From: Planctomycetota bacterium
GTDB lineage: Bacteria > Planctomycetota > Phycisphaerae > Sedimentisphaerales > Anaerohalosphaeraceae
NCBI GenBank assembly: GCA_019456225.1
Contig: VRUI01000004.1
Location: forward strand, 1 to 64,000
Length of the DNA: 64,000 nt
Direction: 5' to 3'
The notes beneath the pieces are model-generated. The model worked only from the letters and a program-made list of their open reading frames with translations. It had not been told where the DNA came from and did no database searches. Positions within the stretch are counted from its first letter, which is position 1. The number at the start of each line of letters is the position of its first letter. Positions 1-8,615 of this stretch are shown piece after piece. Position numbers and translations under genes: made by a program.

Positions 1-247
1 GTAAACAAAATGTGCCTTTATGCCTTTCTTTGTGCCTATCAATATAAGATTTCTACCAACTTTATTGGAGTTGAACCTTATTAAAGGAATCGTTCCTCCA
101 TATAGGGCATCATGCCTCAACTCTCTCCGCATTTCCTGAAAAAAAGCTTGTCTAAAGCAATATAAGATGCTAAAAAAGGTGTGCTAGCCAATCATTGAAG
201 GCTAATTGCTTATTGCTAATCGCTAATTGCTAAAAAAGGATTTCACT
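1..247. other. Upstream region of xylB
   Basis: No gene is visible here. The last part (about 201-234) carries the short A/T-rich phrase GCTAATTGCT repeated with small variations. The same phrase recurs near 11888-11945 and 15076-15090, so it belongs to a dispersed intergenic repeat and is probably not specific to this gene. Confidence 0.5.
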
Positions 248-1729
248 ATGTATCTTATTGGTTACGATTCCGGGACTTCGTCTATTAAAGCTACTCTCAT
301 GGATGCCGAGACCGGCAGTGTTGTTGCTTCTGCGACCTCTCCTAAGAAAGAAATGGAGATAATCGCAAAAGAGGCCGGCTGGGCAGAGCAGAAACCGCAG
401 TGGTGGTGGGACAATGTTAAACTTGCCACTGCCGAGATGCTCGCCGCCGCAAACATCGACACCGGCGACATCAAAGCTATCGGCATTACCTACCAGATGC
501 ACGGCCTTGTTTGCGTCGATAAGAACAAAGAGGTTTTGCGGCCTTCTATTATCTGGTGCGACAGCCGGGCGGTTCCATACGGCGACAAGGCAACGGCGGC
601 ACTTGGCGGCGACCATTGCCTTGAGCACCTGCTCAACTATCCGGGCAATTTCACCGCGACAAAGCTTGCATGGGTCAAGGAAAACGAGCCGCACATTTTC
701 GATAAGATCCACAAGATCATGCTTCCGGGCGATTACCTGGCGATGAAGATGACCGGCGATATCTGCACCACGCAGTCAGGACTTTCCGAGGGTATACTCT
801 GGGACTTCAAATGCAAACAGGTCGCCAACTTCGTAATGGACCACCTGGGTTTCTCTAAAGACATCCTCCCGAACATCGTCCCTACATTCGGTGATCAGGG
901 CGCCCTAAGCAAAGAAGCCGCCGCCGAGCTTGGACTAAAAGCCGGAACAAAGATCGCATACCGCGCAGGTGACCAGCCAAACAATGCGTTCTCGCTTAAT
1001 GTACTGGAACCAGGCGAAGTTGCAGCGACCGCCGGCACCAGCGGAGTAGTCTACGGAATCGGCGACAAACCGACGTACGACCCCAGATCACGCGTAAACA
1101 CATTCGTACATGTAAACAATACGGATGAGGCCCCGCGCAATGGAGCCTTGCTGTGCGTTAACGGAACCGGCATACTCAACAGCTGGCTCAAACACAATAC
1201 GACCGGCGGGATGGACTACCCGGAGATGAACGCACTTGCAGGCAAAGCACCGATCGGTGCGGATGGTCTTTCGATACTGCCATACGGAAACGGCGCTGAA
1301 CGGACGCTGGAAAACAAAGACATCGGAGCATCGCTAAACGGGATAAATTTCAACACGCACGACATCAGCCACGTCCTGCGAGCGGCACAGGAAGGCATCG
1401 TATTCGCACTTAACTACGGATTCGAGATACTTGAAGGCATGTCAGTGGAAGTAAACACAGTCCGGGCAGGCGACGCGAACATGTTCCTCAGCGATATCTT
1501 CGCGTCCACCTTCGCAAACGTCACCGGCGCGACGGTAGAACTCTACAACACAGACGGCTCACAGGGAGCAGCCCGCGGAGCAGGCGTAGGTGCCGGCACT
1601 TATAGCAGCTTCAAAGACGCATTCGTCGGATTCAAAAAAACAAAAACAATAGAACCAAAAGCAGACGAAGTCGAACAAACAAAACAAGCCTACGCAAAAT
1701 GGCTGGCGGTACTAAACGAAAAGCTGTAA
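248..1729 (+). CDS. xylB: Xylulokinase (FGGY family)
   Basis: Phosphorylates D-xylulose to xylulose 5-phosphate with ATP, feeding the pentose phosphate pathway in the cytoplasm. The 493-aa product opens with the FGGY phosphate-binding segment (GYDSGTSSIKA), has the substrate-site stretch YQMHGLV near residue 87, an AGDQPNNA segment near 250, and a C-terminal AGDANMFLSDIFA segment. Length is normal for the family. The ATG at 248 is preferred over an upstream in-frame TTG at 227 because AAGGA lies 7 nt before it. It is a single gene followed by an opposing sialidase gene. With the L-arabinose isomerase at the other end of the window it fits pentose catabolism. Glycerol- or ribulokinase is less likely but substrate cannot be fixed from sequence alone. 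Confidence 0.9.
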   Translation: MYLIGYDSGTSSIKATLMDAETGSVVASATSPKKEMEIIAKEAGWAEQKPQWWWDNVKLATAEMLAAANIDTGDIKAIGITYQMHGLVCVDKNKEVLRPSIIWCDSRAVPYGDKATAALGGDHCLEHLLNYPGNFTATKLAWVKENEPHIFDKIHKIMLPGDYLAMKMTGDICTTQSGLSEGILWDFKCKQVANFVMDHLGFSKDILPNIVPTFGDQGALSKEAAAELGLKAGTKIAYRAGDQPNNAFSLNVLEPGEVAATAGTSGVVYGIGDKPTYDPRSRVNTFVHVNNTDEAPRNGALLCVNGTGILNSWLKHNTTGGMDYPEMNALAGKAPIGADGLSILPYGNGAERTLENKDIGASLNGINFNTHDISHVLRAAQEGIVFALNYGFEILEGMSVEVNTVRAGDANMFLSDIFASTFANVTGATVELYNTDGSQGAARGAGVGAGTYSSFKDAFVGFKKTKTIEPKADEVEQTKQAYAKWLAVLNEKL

Positions 1730-1834
1730 AAACCAAAAGCTATTTCGCAGGCGGGTAAGACTTTTGCCAAAGACGGCTTTGAGTTGAAGCGGCATGAGGA
1801 TATCGCCGAGATTTGCGCCGAGATAAAGATATAA
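1730..1834 (+). pseudogene. In-frame coding remnant after xylB
   Basis: Directly after the xylB TAA the same reading frame stays open for 34 codons to a second TAA at 1832-1834. The stretch reads like coding sequence (KTFAKDGFELKRHEDIAEI) rather than spacer. It has no start codon or ribosome binding site of its own. It may be the tail of a lost downstream gene or a former C-terminal extension. I do not recognise its family. Confidence 0.3.
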
Positions 1835-1909
1835 GAATTGTAACTGAAACCAGGAACTTGCTGCACATTTGAATGCCCTTTACTAAAAAAATGGGTTATT
1901 TCTTTTCGA

Positions 1910-3538
1910 TCATTTAATCTGGAACTCGTATAGTTTTGCTTTTTCGAACACGAATTTGAGGCGTATTTTCTGGCCCTTGGTCGAGGCGAAGTTCCAGCCT
2001 TCCTGCCAGGTCACCATTACTTCTTTTGCCGTCTCGTTAACCGGTCTGCTGCTTGCCAGGGTGTTTCCCTTTTCATCGGCGATAACGATGCGGAGCGAAC
2101 CGCCCTTTTTGATCTCTGCGCTGACGCAAAGCGAATCGCCGTCAACTGAAAACGCATTTGTCGTGATAACGGCGGTATTGTCAATGGAGTTGGGCTCGTA
2201 ACCGGCCGGATGGCCTGCGGTTTTCTCGGACTCCGCAGCAGCGTCAAACGACACCGCGTCAACTGTCTTGTCGACAAGATCCTGTGTCAAAAGCGAATAC
2301 TTGGTGATGGGGGGCTTGGGGACGATGGTCTTTTCCTTGCCGTCTGTGAGCCACTCGATCGAAAACCGCATAAATGTAATCTTCTCGTATGGATGGTTTT
2401 TACCGGTCTCTAAAAGCGAAACAATCCGGCCGTCCGGCATTACCGCCATCGATGAATACGCCGAAGGGCCTTTATGAAGCACCTTCGAATACATCCAGCT
2501 TTTCGCATCGTCGCAGCTCACCCTGAGCGTCATCATCTTGCGAATATTTTTGCTGGCAGGGTTACAATGCAGAACGATCGGTTTTTTGCCGGAGTTTGAA
2601 AGCGTATAGCGAATCATGCTTGACTGGCACCTCGGGGCGACCAGCGTTTTATCCGGAGAATACTTCGACCAGGTCGCGCCCGCGTCGCTGCTTGTCGATA
2701 TCAGCTTGTACATCTCGCTAACCCCCCTCGAACGCCGCATATTAAGCAGCAGCGTCCCGTCGGTCCTTTCTATCACATGGCATTCGTTTGTACCGTCGGC
2801 AACCGAACCGCCAATATGCCAGCTTTGACCGTGATCGTCTGAATATATGACATGGGAATGATATTCAAGCTTGTCATTGCCCGCCTTGTGGTCACAGGGA
2901 ACTATAAGACGTCCTTTCTTCTCACCGATGCGAAGTTGTATCCCGCTGCCCGGTCCGGTAGCGTACCACGTCCATTTGTCCGGTTTCACATCGGCGGTAA
3001 TTTCTTTCGGATTGCTCCAGGTAACACCGTCGTCTTTAGAAAAGCAGGCATATACTCTGCGAGTATCTTTACCGGTTGATTTTGTTATTGCAGTTTCGGT
3101 ATCCAGGCCGCTGTTCCATGTACTAAGCAGCCAGACAGTACCGGTGTACTGATCGATAACCGTGCATGGATTGCCGCAGGTATTGCCGGCGTCATCAAAA
3201 ACAACCTGAAGATCCGACCATGTCCCGCCGCCGTCGACAGAGCGTTTCAAGACTGTGTCAATATCTCCCGAATCGCCCCTGCCGCTTTTTCTGCCTTCGC
3301 AAAATGCCAGGACAGTCCCGATTTTTGTAACGACAATAGAGGGGATTCTGTATGTGTTATACCCCCCCTCACCGCTGACAAATACGTCGGCAGATAAGAA
3401 CTCATTCTTTGCCGCAGCGCCTTTTTCTCCGCCTGCAGTTTTCACCGGAACGTCTGCATAAACGCCCCCTGCAAAAAAAAACAGCGCAGAGACTGCAAAC
3501 AAAAACAAAATATAAATTTTCTTAACGGCAGTTATCAA
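1910..3538 (-). CDS. Secreted exo-alpha-sialidase (GH33, BNR repeats)
   Basis: Predicted to release terminal sialic acids from glycoconjugates outside the cytoplasm. A signal peptide covers about residues 1-28. The catalytic-domain hallmark YRIP (Arg64) is followed by ECGRK-like EGRKSGRGDSGD. Five Asp-box motifs (S-x-D-x-G-x-T/S-W) are visible, for example SVDGGGTW, SKDDGVTW, SDDHGQSW and SSDAGATW, consistent with a six-bladed propeller. The last ~150 residues form an additional beta-rich domain not recognised. The start codon is TTG at 3538 with GGAG 8 nt upstream; no ATG precedes the signal peptide. It converges on xylB and has no obvious operon partner. BNR proteins with other glycosidase activities exist, so the substrate is inferred. 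Confidence 0.85.
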   Translation of the reverse strand: MITAVKKIYILFLFAVSALFFFAGGVYADVPVKTAGGEKGAAAKNEFLSADVFVSGEGGYNTYRIPSIVVTKIGTVLAFCEGRKSGRGDSGDIDTVLKRSVDGGGTWSDLQVVFDDAGNTCGNPCTVIDQYTGTVWLLSTWNSGLDTETAITKSTGKDTRRVYACFSKDDGVTWSNPKEITADVKPDKWTWYATGPGSGIQLRIGEKKGRLIVPCDHKAGNDKLEYHSHVIYSDDHGQSWHIGGSVADGTNECHVIERTDGTLLLNMRRSRGVSEMYKLISTSSDAGATWSKYSPDKTLVAPRCQSSMIRYTLSNSGKKPIVLHCNPASKNIRKMMTLRVSCDDAKSWMYSKVLHKGPSAYSSMAVMPDGRIVSLLETGKNHPYEKITFMRFSIEWLTDGKEKTIVPKPPITKYSLLTQDLVDKTVDAVSFDAAAESEKTAGHPAGYEPNSIDNTAVITTNAFSVDGDSLCVSAEIKKGGSLRIVIADEKGNTLASSRPVNETAKEVMVTWQEGWNFASTKGQKIRLKFVFEKAKLYEFQIK

Positions 3539-3592
3539 ATAACGACTCCGATTATTCCCTCATTCTAAATAGATAACAGATCATTGCTGTTA

Positions 3593-3655
3593 GCTTCATG
3601 CTTCTCGCTTCCTGCTTCTTGCTTCTCGCTTCCTGCTTCTCGCTTCCTGCTTCAC
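3593..3655. repeat. Nine tandem heptamers (GCTTCNN)
   Basis: Nine consecutive 7-bp units of the form GCTTCNN (variants GCTTCTC, GCTTCCT, GCTTCTT, GCTTCAT, GCTTCAC). Read on the minus strand it gives an artificial Arg/Glu/Lys/Ser-rich frame that I do not consider a gene. The rest of 3539-3912 shows no gene. Confidence 0.8.
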
Positions 3656-3912
3656 GTCCAAAGCTGTATCTTGGACAAGACAGATAATAGCCGAAACCGC
3701 TGGCTTTTCAACAAATATCCTGAAACTTTGGACAGATAAGCAAAATAAAGAGACCTTATTAGACTGCTTTGCAGATGAAAATCCAGCCAAATATAAAAAA
3801 AAACGCAAAAAATACCGTTTATTTACTTGCAATATCACCCAGGTATTTGTAAATTCTTCTTCTTATATGCTTTTTCACACCGTTTAGCGGCTCTTGAGAG
3901 CATAAATACAAT

Positions 3913-3985
3913 GGGAGTGTAGCTCAGCTGGTAGAGCAACGCCCTTTTAAGGCGTAGGTCCTGGGTTCGAGCCCCAGCGCTCCCA
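3913..3985 (+). tRNA. tRNA-Lys (anticodon TTT)
   Basis: A 73-nt cloverleaf. Acceptor arms GGGAGTG and CGCTCCC pair with one G-U, discriminator A at 3985. The D arm carries AGCTCAGCTGGTAGAGC, the anticodon stem ACGCC/GGCGT encloses loop CTTTTAA with anticodon TTT at 3946-3948, and the T arm has GGTTCGAGCC. The CCA end is not encoded. A sulfatase fragment on the opposite strand stops 3 nt beyond its 3' end. Confidence 0.95.
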
Positions 3986-3987
3986 TA

Positions 3988-4229
3988 TTATTTAACCCCT
4001 GTAGCCAGCGAATACCTTGACGGGGCACAAAAGGTACCGCCGTAGTGATTAGTAAACCGCATGCCCTCAGCGGCGAGTCGGTCTATATTTGGAGTGGTAA
4101 CGACCTTCTGGCCAGGAGAATTAGATAATATGTAGGTCATCAGGGTTTTCGGTTAACTGGCGCCACGGTCGCAGCAACAGTGGCGAGTGCTAAAATTATA
4201 ACTGAAATTGTGAAAGTAAGTTTTTTCAT
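3988..4229 (-). pseudogene. Decayed sulfatase, N-terminal part only
   Basis: On the minus strand an ATG at 4229 opens a signal-peptide-like start (MKKLTFTISVIILALATVAA) leading to NRKP and then a stop. In other frames downstream follow DDL, then [20 protein letters not shown] and CAPSR, which is the formylglycine (C-x-P-S-R) motif of type I sulfatases. The gene has therefore lost a segment between the NRKPN and TPNID blocks, is frameshifted, and ends soon after the active-site motif next to tRNA-Lys. Its ATG overlaps the TGA of the upstream intact sulfatase as ATGA, so it was once translationally coupled to it. Confidence 0.8.
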
Positions 4230-5839
4230 TTTTTAGTTTCTCCTGACCATAGATCGGCGGCAGGGTCATAATTAGGATTGGGTTTCATCATTTGTGCATC
4301 GACATCTTTGCGCCATTGATGAAGCTTTGCTTTGAGCTCTTTTACCTTCTTAACTTCAATTTTCGATAAATCGTTTTGCTCACCAATGTCATCTCTTAAA
4401 TTGAAAAGCTGAACGGTTCCGTTTTCAAAATATTCCAGCAGTTTGTAATCGCCGTCACGAATAGCGCCACCCGGACTCTGCATCCCATGATTACTGTAAT
4501 GCGGGAAATGCCAATAGATCGGACCTCTGTCCATTTTTTTACCCCGCACTAAACGGGTGAAGCTTTTCCCGTCAATGCCTTTGATTTTATCTTCGGCGCC
4601 GACCATTTCCAGAATAGTAGGATAAAAATCAACACTGATCAGAGGCTCATCGCAAACTGCTCCCTTTTTGCCTTCCTTCGGCCATTTCACGATCATCGGA
4701 ACTCTAATTCCGCCTTCATAGAGCCAGCCCTTGGCACCGCGCAGCGGCAGATTCGAAGAGGAAGTACGAGTATCCAATTTATTTTTCGGCGCTTTCCACT
4801 CCGGAGTACCGTTCATCACAGCCATGCCCCCGTTGTCGGACATAAAGAAAATAATGGTATCATCTTCAAGGCCAAGTTCTTTCAACTTTGCAACAAGCGT
4901 TCCAAGACTCTGGTCAACACTTTCAACCATCCCGGCGAATTCTACATTGTCCTGTTTTTGTTTAACTTTAACCAGGTCGTTATGATAAGTTGTGTGCGTA
5001 TCGGCATACTCCGGCAGCTTGATCAATTCATCCAGTTCAGCCCTGGAAGGACAAGTCGGGCTGTCAGGATTGCCTTCAAGGATATAGTCCGGCCCGGTTT
5101 GCGGCGGCATAGACGCCAGTTTCTTTTTATATTTTTCAACCAGATCAGGTCTGCCCTGGATCGGATCGTGCACAGAAAAGTGCGACATATACACAAGAAA
5201 CGGCTTATCTTTCTTTTCTTCAATATATTCTGCCGCCAATTCAGCCAAACGATCCGTTACATACTCGCCTCCATCGAGTCCCGGAATTTTTTTAGGGCTG
5301 CGAAAACCTCTTCTCCCAAGATTTGAATTAACAGAATGCGGGACATGGATATCAAATCCGTGTTCCGTTGGATTGGTATTTGTTCCAAGGTGCCATTTTC
5401 CAAACAACGCAGTTTCATAACCCATCCCTTTCAACACTTCAGCTATTGTTGTCTCTTTACTGTCTAAACTCATGGCTTTATCAGGATTCTGCAATACCTG
5501 ATAAGGCCTATTTCCTCTGCCGTCGAGCCAATCTGTAAGATTTAATGTTGCCGGATACTTGCCCGTAAGGATGCTCGCTCTTGTCGGCGAGCAGACGTGG
5601 CAGGCGGCATAGGCGTCGGTAAATCGTACTCCCTCATCCGCTAGTTTATCAATGTTCGGCGTGTCGTAAAACGAACTTCCAAAGCAGCCAACGTCGGACC
5701 AGCTCAGATCATCGACAAGAAAAAATACAATATTAGGCTTTCGCTGAATATTTGTTTCAGCAACATCCAGGCTGCATGAACCTGTTAGCGTAAGAGAGAT
5801 CAATGCCAGGGAAGTTTTTAGAAATTCACGTCTGTTCAT
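4226..5839 (-). CDS. Type I sulfatase, Tat/lipoprotein-like signal
   Basis: Arylsulfatase-family enzyme predicted to remove sulfate esters from glycans in the periplasm or at the surface. The start is taken at the ATG at 5839, which has GAGG 6 nt upstream, not at the ATG 12 nt earlier. The N-terminus MNRREFLK is Tat-like, followed by a hydrophobic stretch and Cys22, a weak lipobox candidate. The metal-binding block NIVFFLVDDLSW and the formylglycine site C83-S-P-T-R87 with downstream LTGKYP are intact; later DNGG and GGIRVPMIVKWP blocks are typical. Total 537 aa is a normal length. Its TGA overlaps the ATG of a decayed second sulfatase. Activity needs a formylglycine-generating or radical SAM maturase, which is not seen in this window. 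Confidence 0.9.
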   Translation of the reverse strand: MNRREFLKTSLALISLTLTGSCSLDVAETNIQRKPNIVFFLVDDLSWSDVGCFGSSFYDTPNIDKLADEGVRFTDAYAACHVCSPTRASILTGKYPATLNLTDWLDGRGNRPYQVLQNPDKAMSLDSKETTIAEVLKGMGYETALFGKWHLGTNTNPTEHGFDIHVPHSVNSNLGRRGFRSPKKIPGLDGGEYVTDRLAELAAEYIEEKKDKPFLVYMSHFSVHDPIQGRPDLVEKYKKKLASMPPQTGPDYILEGNPDSPTCPSRAELDELIKLPEYADTHTTYHNDLVKVKQKQDNVEFAGMVESVDQSLGTLVAKLKELGLEDDTIIFFMSDNGGMAVMNGTPEWKAPKNKLDTRTSSSNLPLRGAKGWLYEGGIRVPMIVKWPKEGKKGAVCDEPLISVDFYPTILEMVGAEDKIKGIDGKSFTRLVRGKKMDRGPIYWHFPHYSNHGMQSPGGAIRDGDYKLLEYFENGTVQLFNLRDDIGEQNDLSKIEVKKVKELKAKLHQWRKDVDAQMMKPNPNYDPAADLWSGETKK

Positions 5840-5934
5840 ATTATACCTCATTTTTATAAAACTTAATAATATCCCCGGCAGGCTTAATTAAAGGTACCTG
5901 GTACATTTAATTCTTCTTCTTATCGAACCAGCGA

Positions 5935-6390
5935 TTATTTATCCGAACTCATAGTTTGTTGGTACTTTTTTTCGATCCCTTGAACAAATTCGTTCCGTTC
6001 CTCATCATCAGGGAATACTAACTTCAAGGTTCTATTTAAGTCAGATTGAATGATCTTGTGAACTCTTTCCTGTTGTTTACCGCCGATTTGATTTCTTGTT
6101 TTGGCTTTCAAGTAATTAATTTCTATGAGACTTTTGGCGACCTCTTGAGTAGCTTGTTCTACGAGGTTTGCCTTATCCAATGCCTCCTTGGCAGCAATAT
6201 GATCTTGTTTTGCCGCCACGTATGCTAATATGGCTATAATTACCATAATAACACTAAGCGCGAGTGCGCCATGTGAAGTTTGTGTGTACTGTCGAAAGCA
6301 GTTCTGAAATCGACCACATTTATTGCAAATAGTTGCCTTGTCATTAATTTTTTCACAACAGTATCGACATTCCTTCATATTTTCGCCCAT
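5935..6390 (-). CDS. Zinc-ribbon membrane protein, unknown function
   Basis: A 151-aa protein I do not recognise. Residues 8-25 form a four-cysteine zinc ribbon (C-x2-C ... C-x2-C: CRYC and CNKC). A single transmembrane segment follows at about 42-60 (ALSVIMVIIAILAYVAA), then a charged helical, coiled-coil-like region and a lysine-rich end. The start is well supported: AAGGAG 6 nt before the ATG. It is the last of three same-strand unassigned genes (5935-7913), spaced 138 and 58 nt, which looks like a small accessory group. A sensor or adaptor role at the membrane is possible but only a guess. Confidence 0.65.
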   Translation of the reverse strand: MGENMKECRYCCEKINDKATICNKCGRFQNCFRQYTQTSHGALALSVIMVIIAILAYVAAKQDHIAAKEALDKANLVEQATQEVAKSLIEINYLKAKTRNQIGGKQQERVHKIIQSDLNRTLKLVFPDDEERNEFVQGIEKKYQQTMSSDK

Positions 6391-6528
6391 GTTCTGCTCC
6401 TTACCAAAAACTTGTTATCCTCATGTGGCCAATTTTTTGTCTTTTTTGCCGTTTCGAATGCCACATTCGGGGCTTCGTTTACACCATTTAAAGCCTAACA
6501 TGCCATTTCACGCACCATCCGTGGGATA

Positions 6529-7239
6529 TCAAGCCGATTCTTTCGGTTCGGCGATCCAATCCATCAGCCATTGAGCCATTTCAGTAGCTCTAAACAATTC
6601 CATGGCACCGCCACTGTCAGCGTATCCCCCTATACCCGCGTCATGTAACAATCCTTTGGCGATAAGTTCAGAACAGGCCATCTTAAGAACTGCAATATGA
6701 AGTTCAGGGAAATAGGGACTGATGTCTGTCGGGCCATTACTTATTCCTTCATAGTAATTTGTAAGCAATATAATGCGTTGATTATTATAAGCTTCGCATT
6801 TAGGTGCCTTTAATGCTTCTTGTAATATTTTTATGTGCATGTCTGTCAAATCGGCTAGTAAACGGCAAGCGGTTTCTGCATCATCCCACACGTGATCGTT
6901 TACAACTTGATTGGTTATAAGATTAGCAAAGTACTTTCTTTTTTCTTCTGAGCGAGTCTTAATAACATCATTAAATACCTGCATCATTAGGTCATGCAAA
7001 GGTTCAGATGGTTCAATATTAATTGATTCTTCTATTCGTTTTAAACGTGCATCCAATTCTATAATGAAGTGTTGAAATCTTTTTTGCTGATATGGTTCTC
7101 CTAGAAGTGATAATAGTTTATCTAATGCGCCACCAAGTGGATTTGAAAGCTGAATCGCTGTCCTAAGCAAAGACATGTCAGAATAGCTAGCCGAAGCTTT
7201 AGTTATAATGCCTGCCTTATCTTTTTTATTTTCTTTCAT
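6529..7239 (-). CDS. Unrecognised 236-aa soluble protein
   Basis: No family assigned. The sequence is mostly alpha-helical and charged. Residues ~30-75 (SNPLGGALDKLLSLLGEPYQ and an amphipathic helix after it) suggest an N-terminal helical domain; the C-terminal half is acidic with scattered cysteines. There is no signal peptide or clear membrane segment. AAGGAT sits 3-8 nt before the ATG. It lies between a HEPN-like gene and a zinc-ribbon membrane protein on the same strand, a pattern seen in accessory or defence islands, but nothing in its own sequence proves that role. Confidence 0.6.
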   Translation of the reverse strand: MKENKKDKAGIITKASASYSDMSLLRTAIQLSNPLGGALDKLLSLLGEPYQQKRFQHFIIELDARLKRIEESINIEPSEPLHDLMMQVFNDVIKTRSEEKRKYFANLITNQVVNDHVWDDAETACRLLADLTDMHIKILQEALKAPKCEAYNNQRIILLTNYYEGISNGPTDISPYFPELHIAVLKMACSELIAKGLLHDAGIGGYADSGGAMELFRATEMAQWLMDWIAEPKESA

Positions 7240-7297
7240 TATATCCTTTTACTTTTCTCTGGGGAAAATAAAGGGGTACGGTACCTTTGTTTTTGCC

Positions 7298-7840
7298 CTA
7301 TATTTTTTCAAGAATTCTCTCTACTATCTCTTCGCTTTTTATAACAACATTTGAAATCAAATCCTCTCCTATCATCAAATAATCATCTTTAGTTGTTATC
7401 ATATTAAAATTACCGTTTTTAGCATATTTTTCGACAGCCTCAATTGCGTCTTTCAGTTGATTCAGAAATTTTGAACCAGAAATCCTTCCTCCATTGTGGG
7501 CCACACAGTTTCTTATCCGTATATAATGAGAGAAAAGTTTGACATCAGTGTCATTTAGTTCTATATCAAAGTTAGTTTTTAGGAGGTCAATGTTTTTATC
7601 AAGCCAATTTCCTTTCCCCTTTTCTCCTTTTTCCTTATTTTTAGAATCCGGCACATTTTCTTTTGTAATGGCAGCTATCACATGCTCTGTTAGCGAACAA
7701 AATGCAATTAGAAATGAGCTATTCAGAACATTTCTGTACGGAAATTCAATCTCACGCAGATATTCTTTGTATTGTTGCTCATCTCCACTTTCGCAAAATC
7801 CTTTCCACTCTTCTGAAAATGTCGCATCAAGACTTTCCAT
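7298..7840 (-). CDS. HEPN-like protein (5' end frameshifted)
   Basis: Helical protein with R110-N-C-V-A-H115, the R-x4-H signature of HEPN domains, many of which are RNases in toxin-antitoxin or abortive-infection systems. The coordinates given are the unbroken part from the first in-frame Met. Coding sequence clearly continues upstream (WEYFSKRLETIRNVYLEC) to a run of ten A residues at 7895-7904. Before that run, ATG at 7913 with AGGAT just upstream starts M-N-S-K-K-K in a frame that would join perfectly if the run had nine A. So the native gene probably spans 7298-7913 and is broken by one base. No partner nucleotidyltransferase is seen nearby. HEPN assignment rests on one motif and the helical pattern. 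Confidence 0.6.
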   Translation of the reverse strand: MESLDATFSEEWKGFCESGDEQQYKEYLREIEFPYRNVLNSSFLIAFCSLTEHVIAAITKENVPDSKNKEKGEKGKGNWLDKNIDLLKTNFDIELNDTDVKLFSHYIRIRNCVAHNGGRISGSKFLNQLKDAIEAVEKYAKNGNFNMITTKDDYLMIGEDLISNVVIKSEEIVERILEKI

Positions 7841-8073
7841 GCATTCGAGGTATACATTCCGAATGGTTTCAAGTCTCTTACTAAAATACTCCCATTTTTT
7901 TTTTCGAGTTCATATCCTATATTCCTTTTACAGGCATCATTATACCCGGAACGAAGAGGCTTACAAGAGTTTATTCGGCTAACGGGTGCAGGTTATGCAT
8001 TGTGTTTACATAACATGCCAACGGATCGGCGGGTTTGAAGCCTTAATGGATAATTGCATTTCTTGCCGGTCAA

Positions 8074-8181
8074 TTATTTATTCTTCTTTTCCTTCTTCAA
8101 CTTTCGTTTTTCCTTTGGATTAAGATTTGCTTTTTTCTGGCTTTCTTTTTTACCTTTACTCTTTTTGCCGCCGTCGCCCAT
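8074..8181 (-). CDS. Small lysine-rich protein, 35 aa
   Basis: A short frame with ATG at 8181, AAAGGA 8 nt upstream and TAA at 8074-8076. The product begins MGDGGKKSKGKKE and contains NPKEKRKLKKEKKNK at its end; about half of the residues are Lys or Arg. The good ribosome binding site and strongly biased composition support it as a real gene. Such tiny basic proteins may bind nucleic acid, but the function is unknown. It stands alone between the HEPN-like gene and the repeat island. Confidence 0.6.
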   Translation of the reverse strand: MGDGGKKSKGKKESQKKANLNPKEKRKLKKEKKNK

Positions 8182-8279
8182 GTTGGTATCCTTTTCTGAT
8201 TAATAACAATGTTTATATTCTGTACTTACTCAGTATCGCCCTGATTGTCACTGACTTGCTCTTTCATATTTCGTCATGA

Positions 8280-8364
8280 TTTCCTCTTACGGCCTAACGG
8301 GATTCACACTCTAAGCTTCCATTTGGGGGAATGATACGGGGAATATGTGAAAAAGTCAAACAGA
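8280..8364. repeat. 85-bp dispersed repeat, copy 1
   Basis: This stretch is nearly the same as 9875-9959, in the same orientation. Differences are confined to a few bases (for example GGGATTCAC versus GGAATTTCC). Shared core words include CTCTTACGGCCTAACGG, CTCTAAGCTTCCATTTG and GATACGGGGAATATGTG. No open frame or terminal inverted repeat is evident. Confidence 0.85.
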
Positions 8365-8401
8365 TTCCTGGGCGAGGGGAAAACAATTACGAATTACTAA
8401 C

Positions 8402-8490
8402 TCAAACTGACCTATTGGTCAGTTTGAAATGAATAATGATTATTGTATAATGTATAATGAATGATTCGGCCTGACGGCCGAGGCAATTTT
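8402..8490 (+). repeat. Composite double-hairpin element, copy A
   Basis: A near-perfect palindrome TCAAACTGACC-TATT-GGTCAGTTTGA (8402-8427), then about 38 bp of A/T-rich spacer (ATGAATAATGATTATTG), then a second hairpin TCGGCC-TGAC-GGCCGA (8466-8481) followed by GGCAATTTTA. The same arrangement occurs at 22331-22416 (reverse) and 38693-38769, with a half copy at 24016-24026. It behaves like a REP-type dispersed element. Confidence 0.85.
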
Positions 8491-8570
8491 ATTAAAAAAC
8501 AGAAGCTGTATAACTTCTTTAATTTAACAGGCTTACGTTGCTTTTCGAGCTAATTTCGGTCAGTCACAGC

Positions 8571-8585
8571 ATGGGCACAGCCCAT
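8571..8585. other. Small hairpin before tandem array
   Basis: ATGGGC-ACA-GCCCAT is a perfect 6-bp hairpin just upstream of the tandem structured array. It lacks a T tract, so it is not an obvious terminator. Confidence 0.4.
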
Positions 8586-8615
8586 CCTACCGAGCTATTG
8601 AAAAGAAAAAAAACA

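Noticed and set aside
5935-8045. Possible integron cassette array: GTTAGGC/GCCTAAC words at 6497 and 8290, and a dyad near 7974-8030
   Set aside because: The paired 7-bp core sites do not occur at proper spacing around the minus-strand genes, and no integrase is visible.
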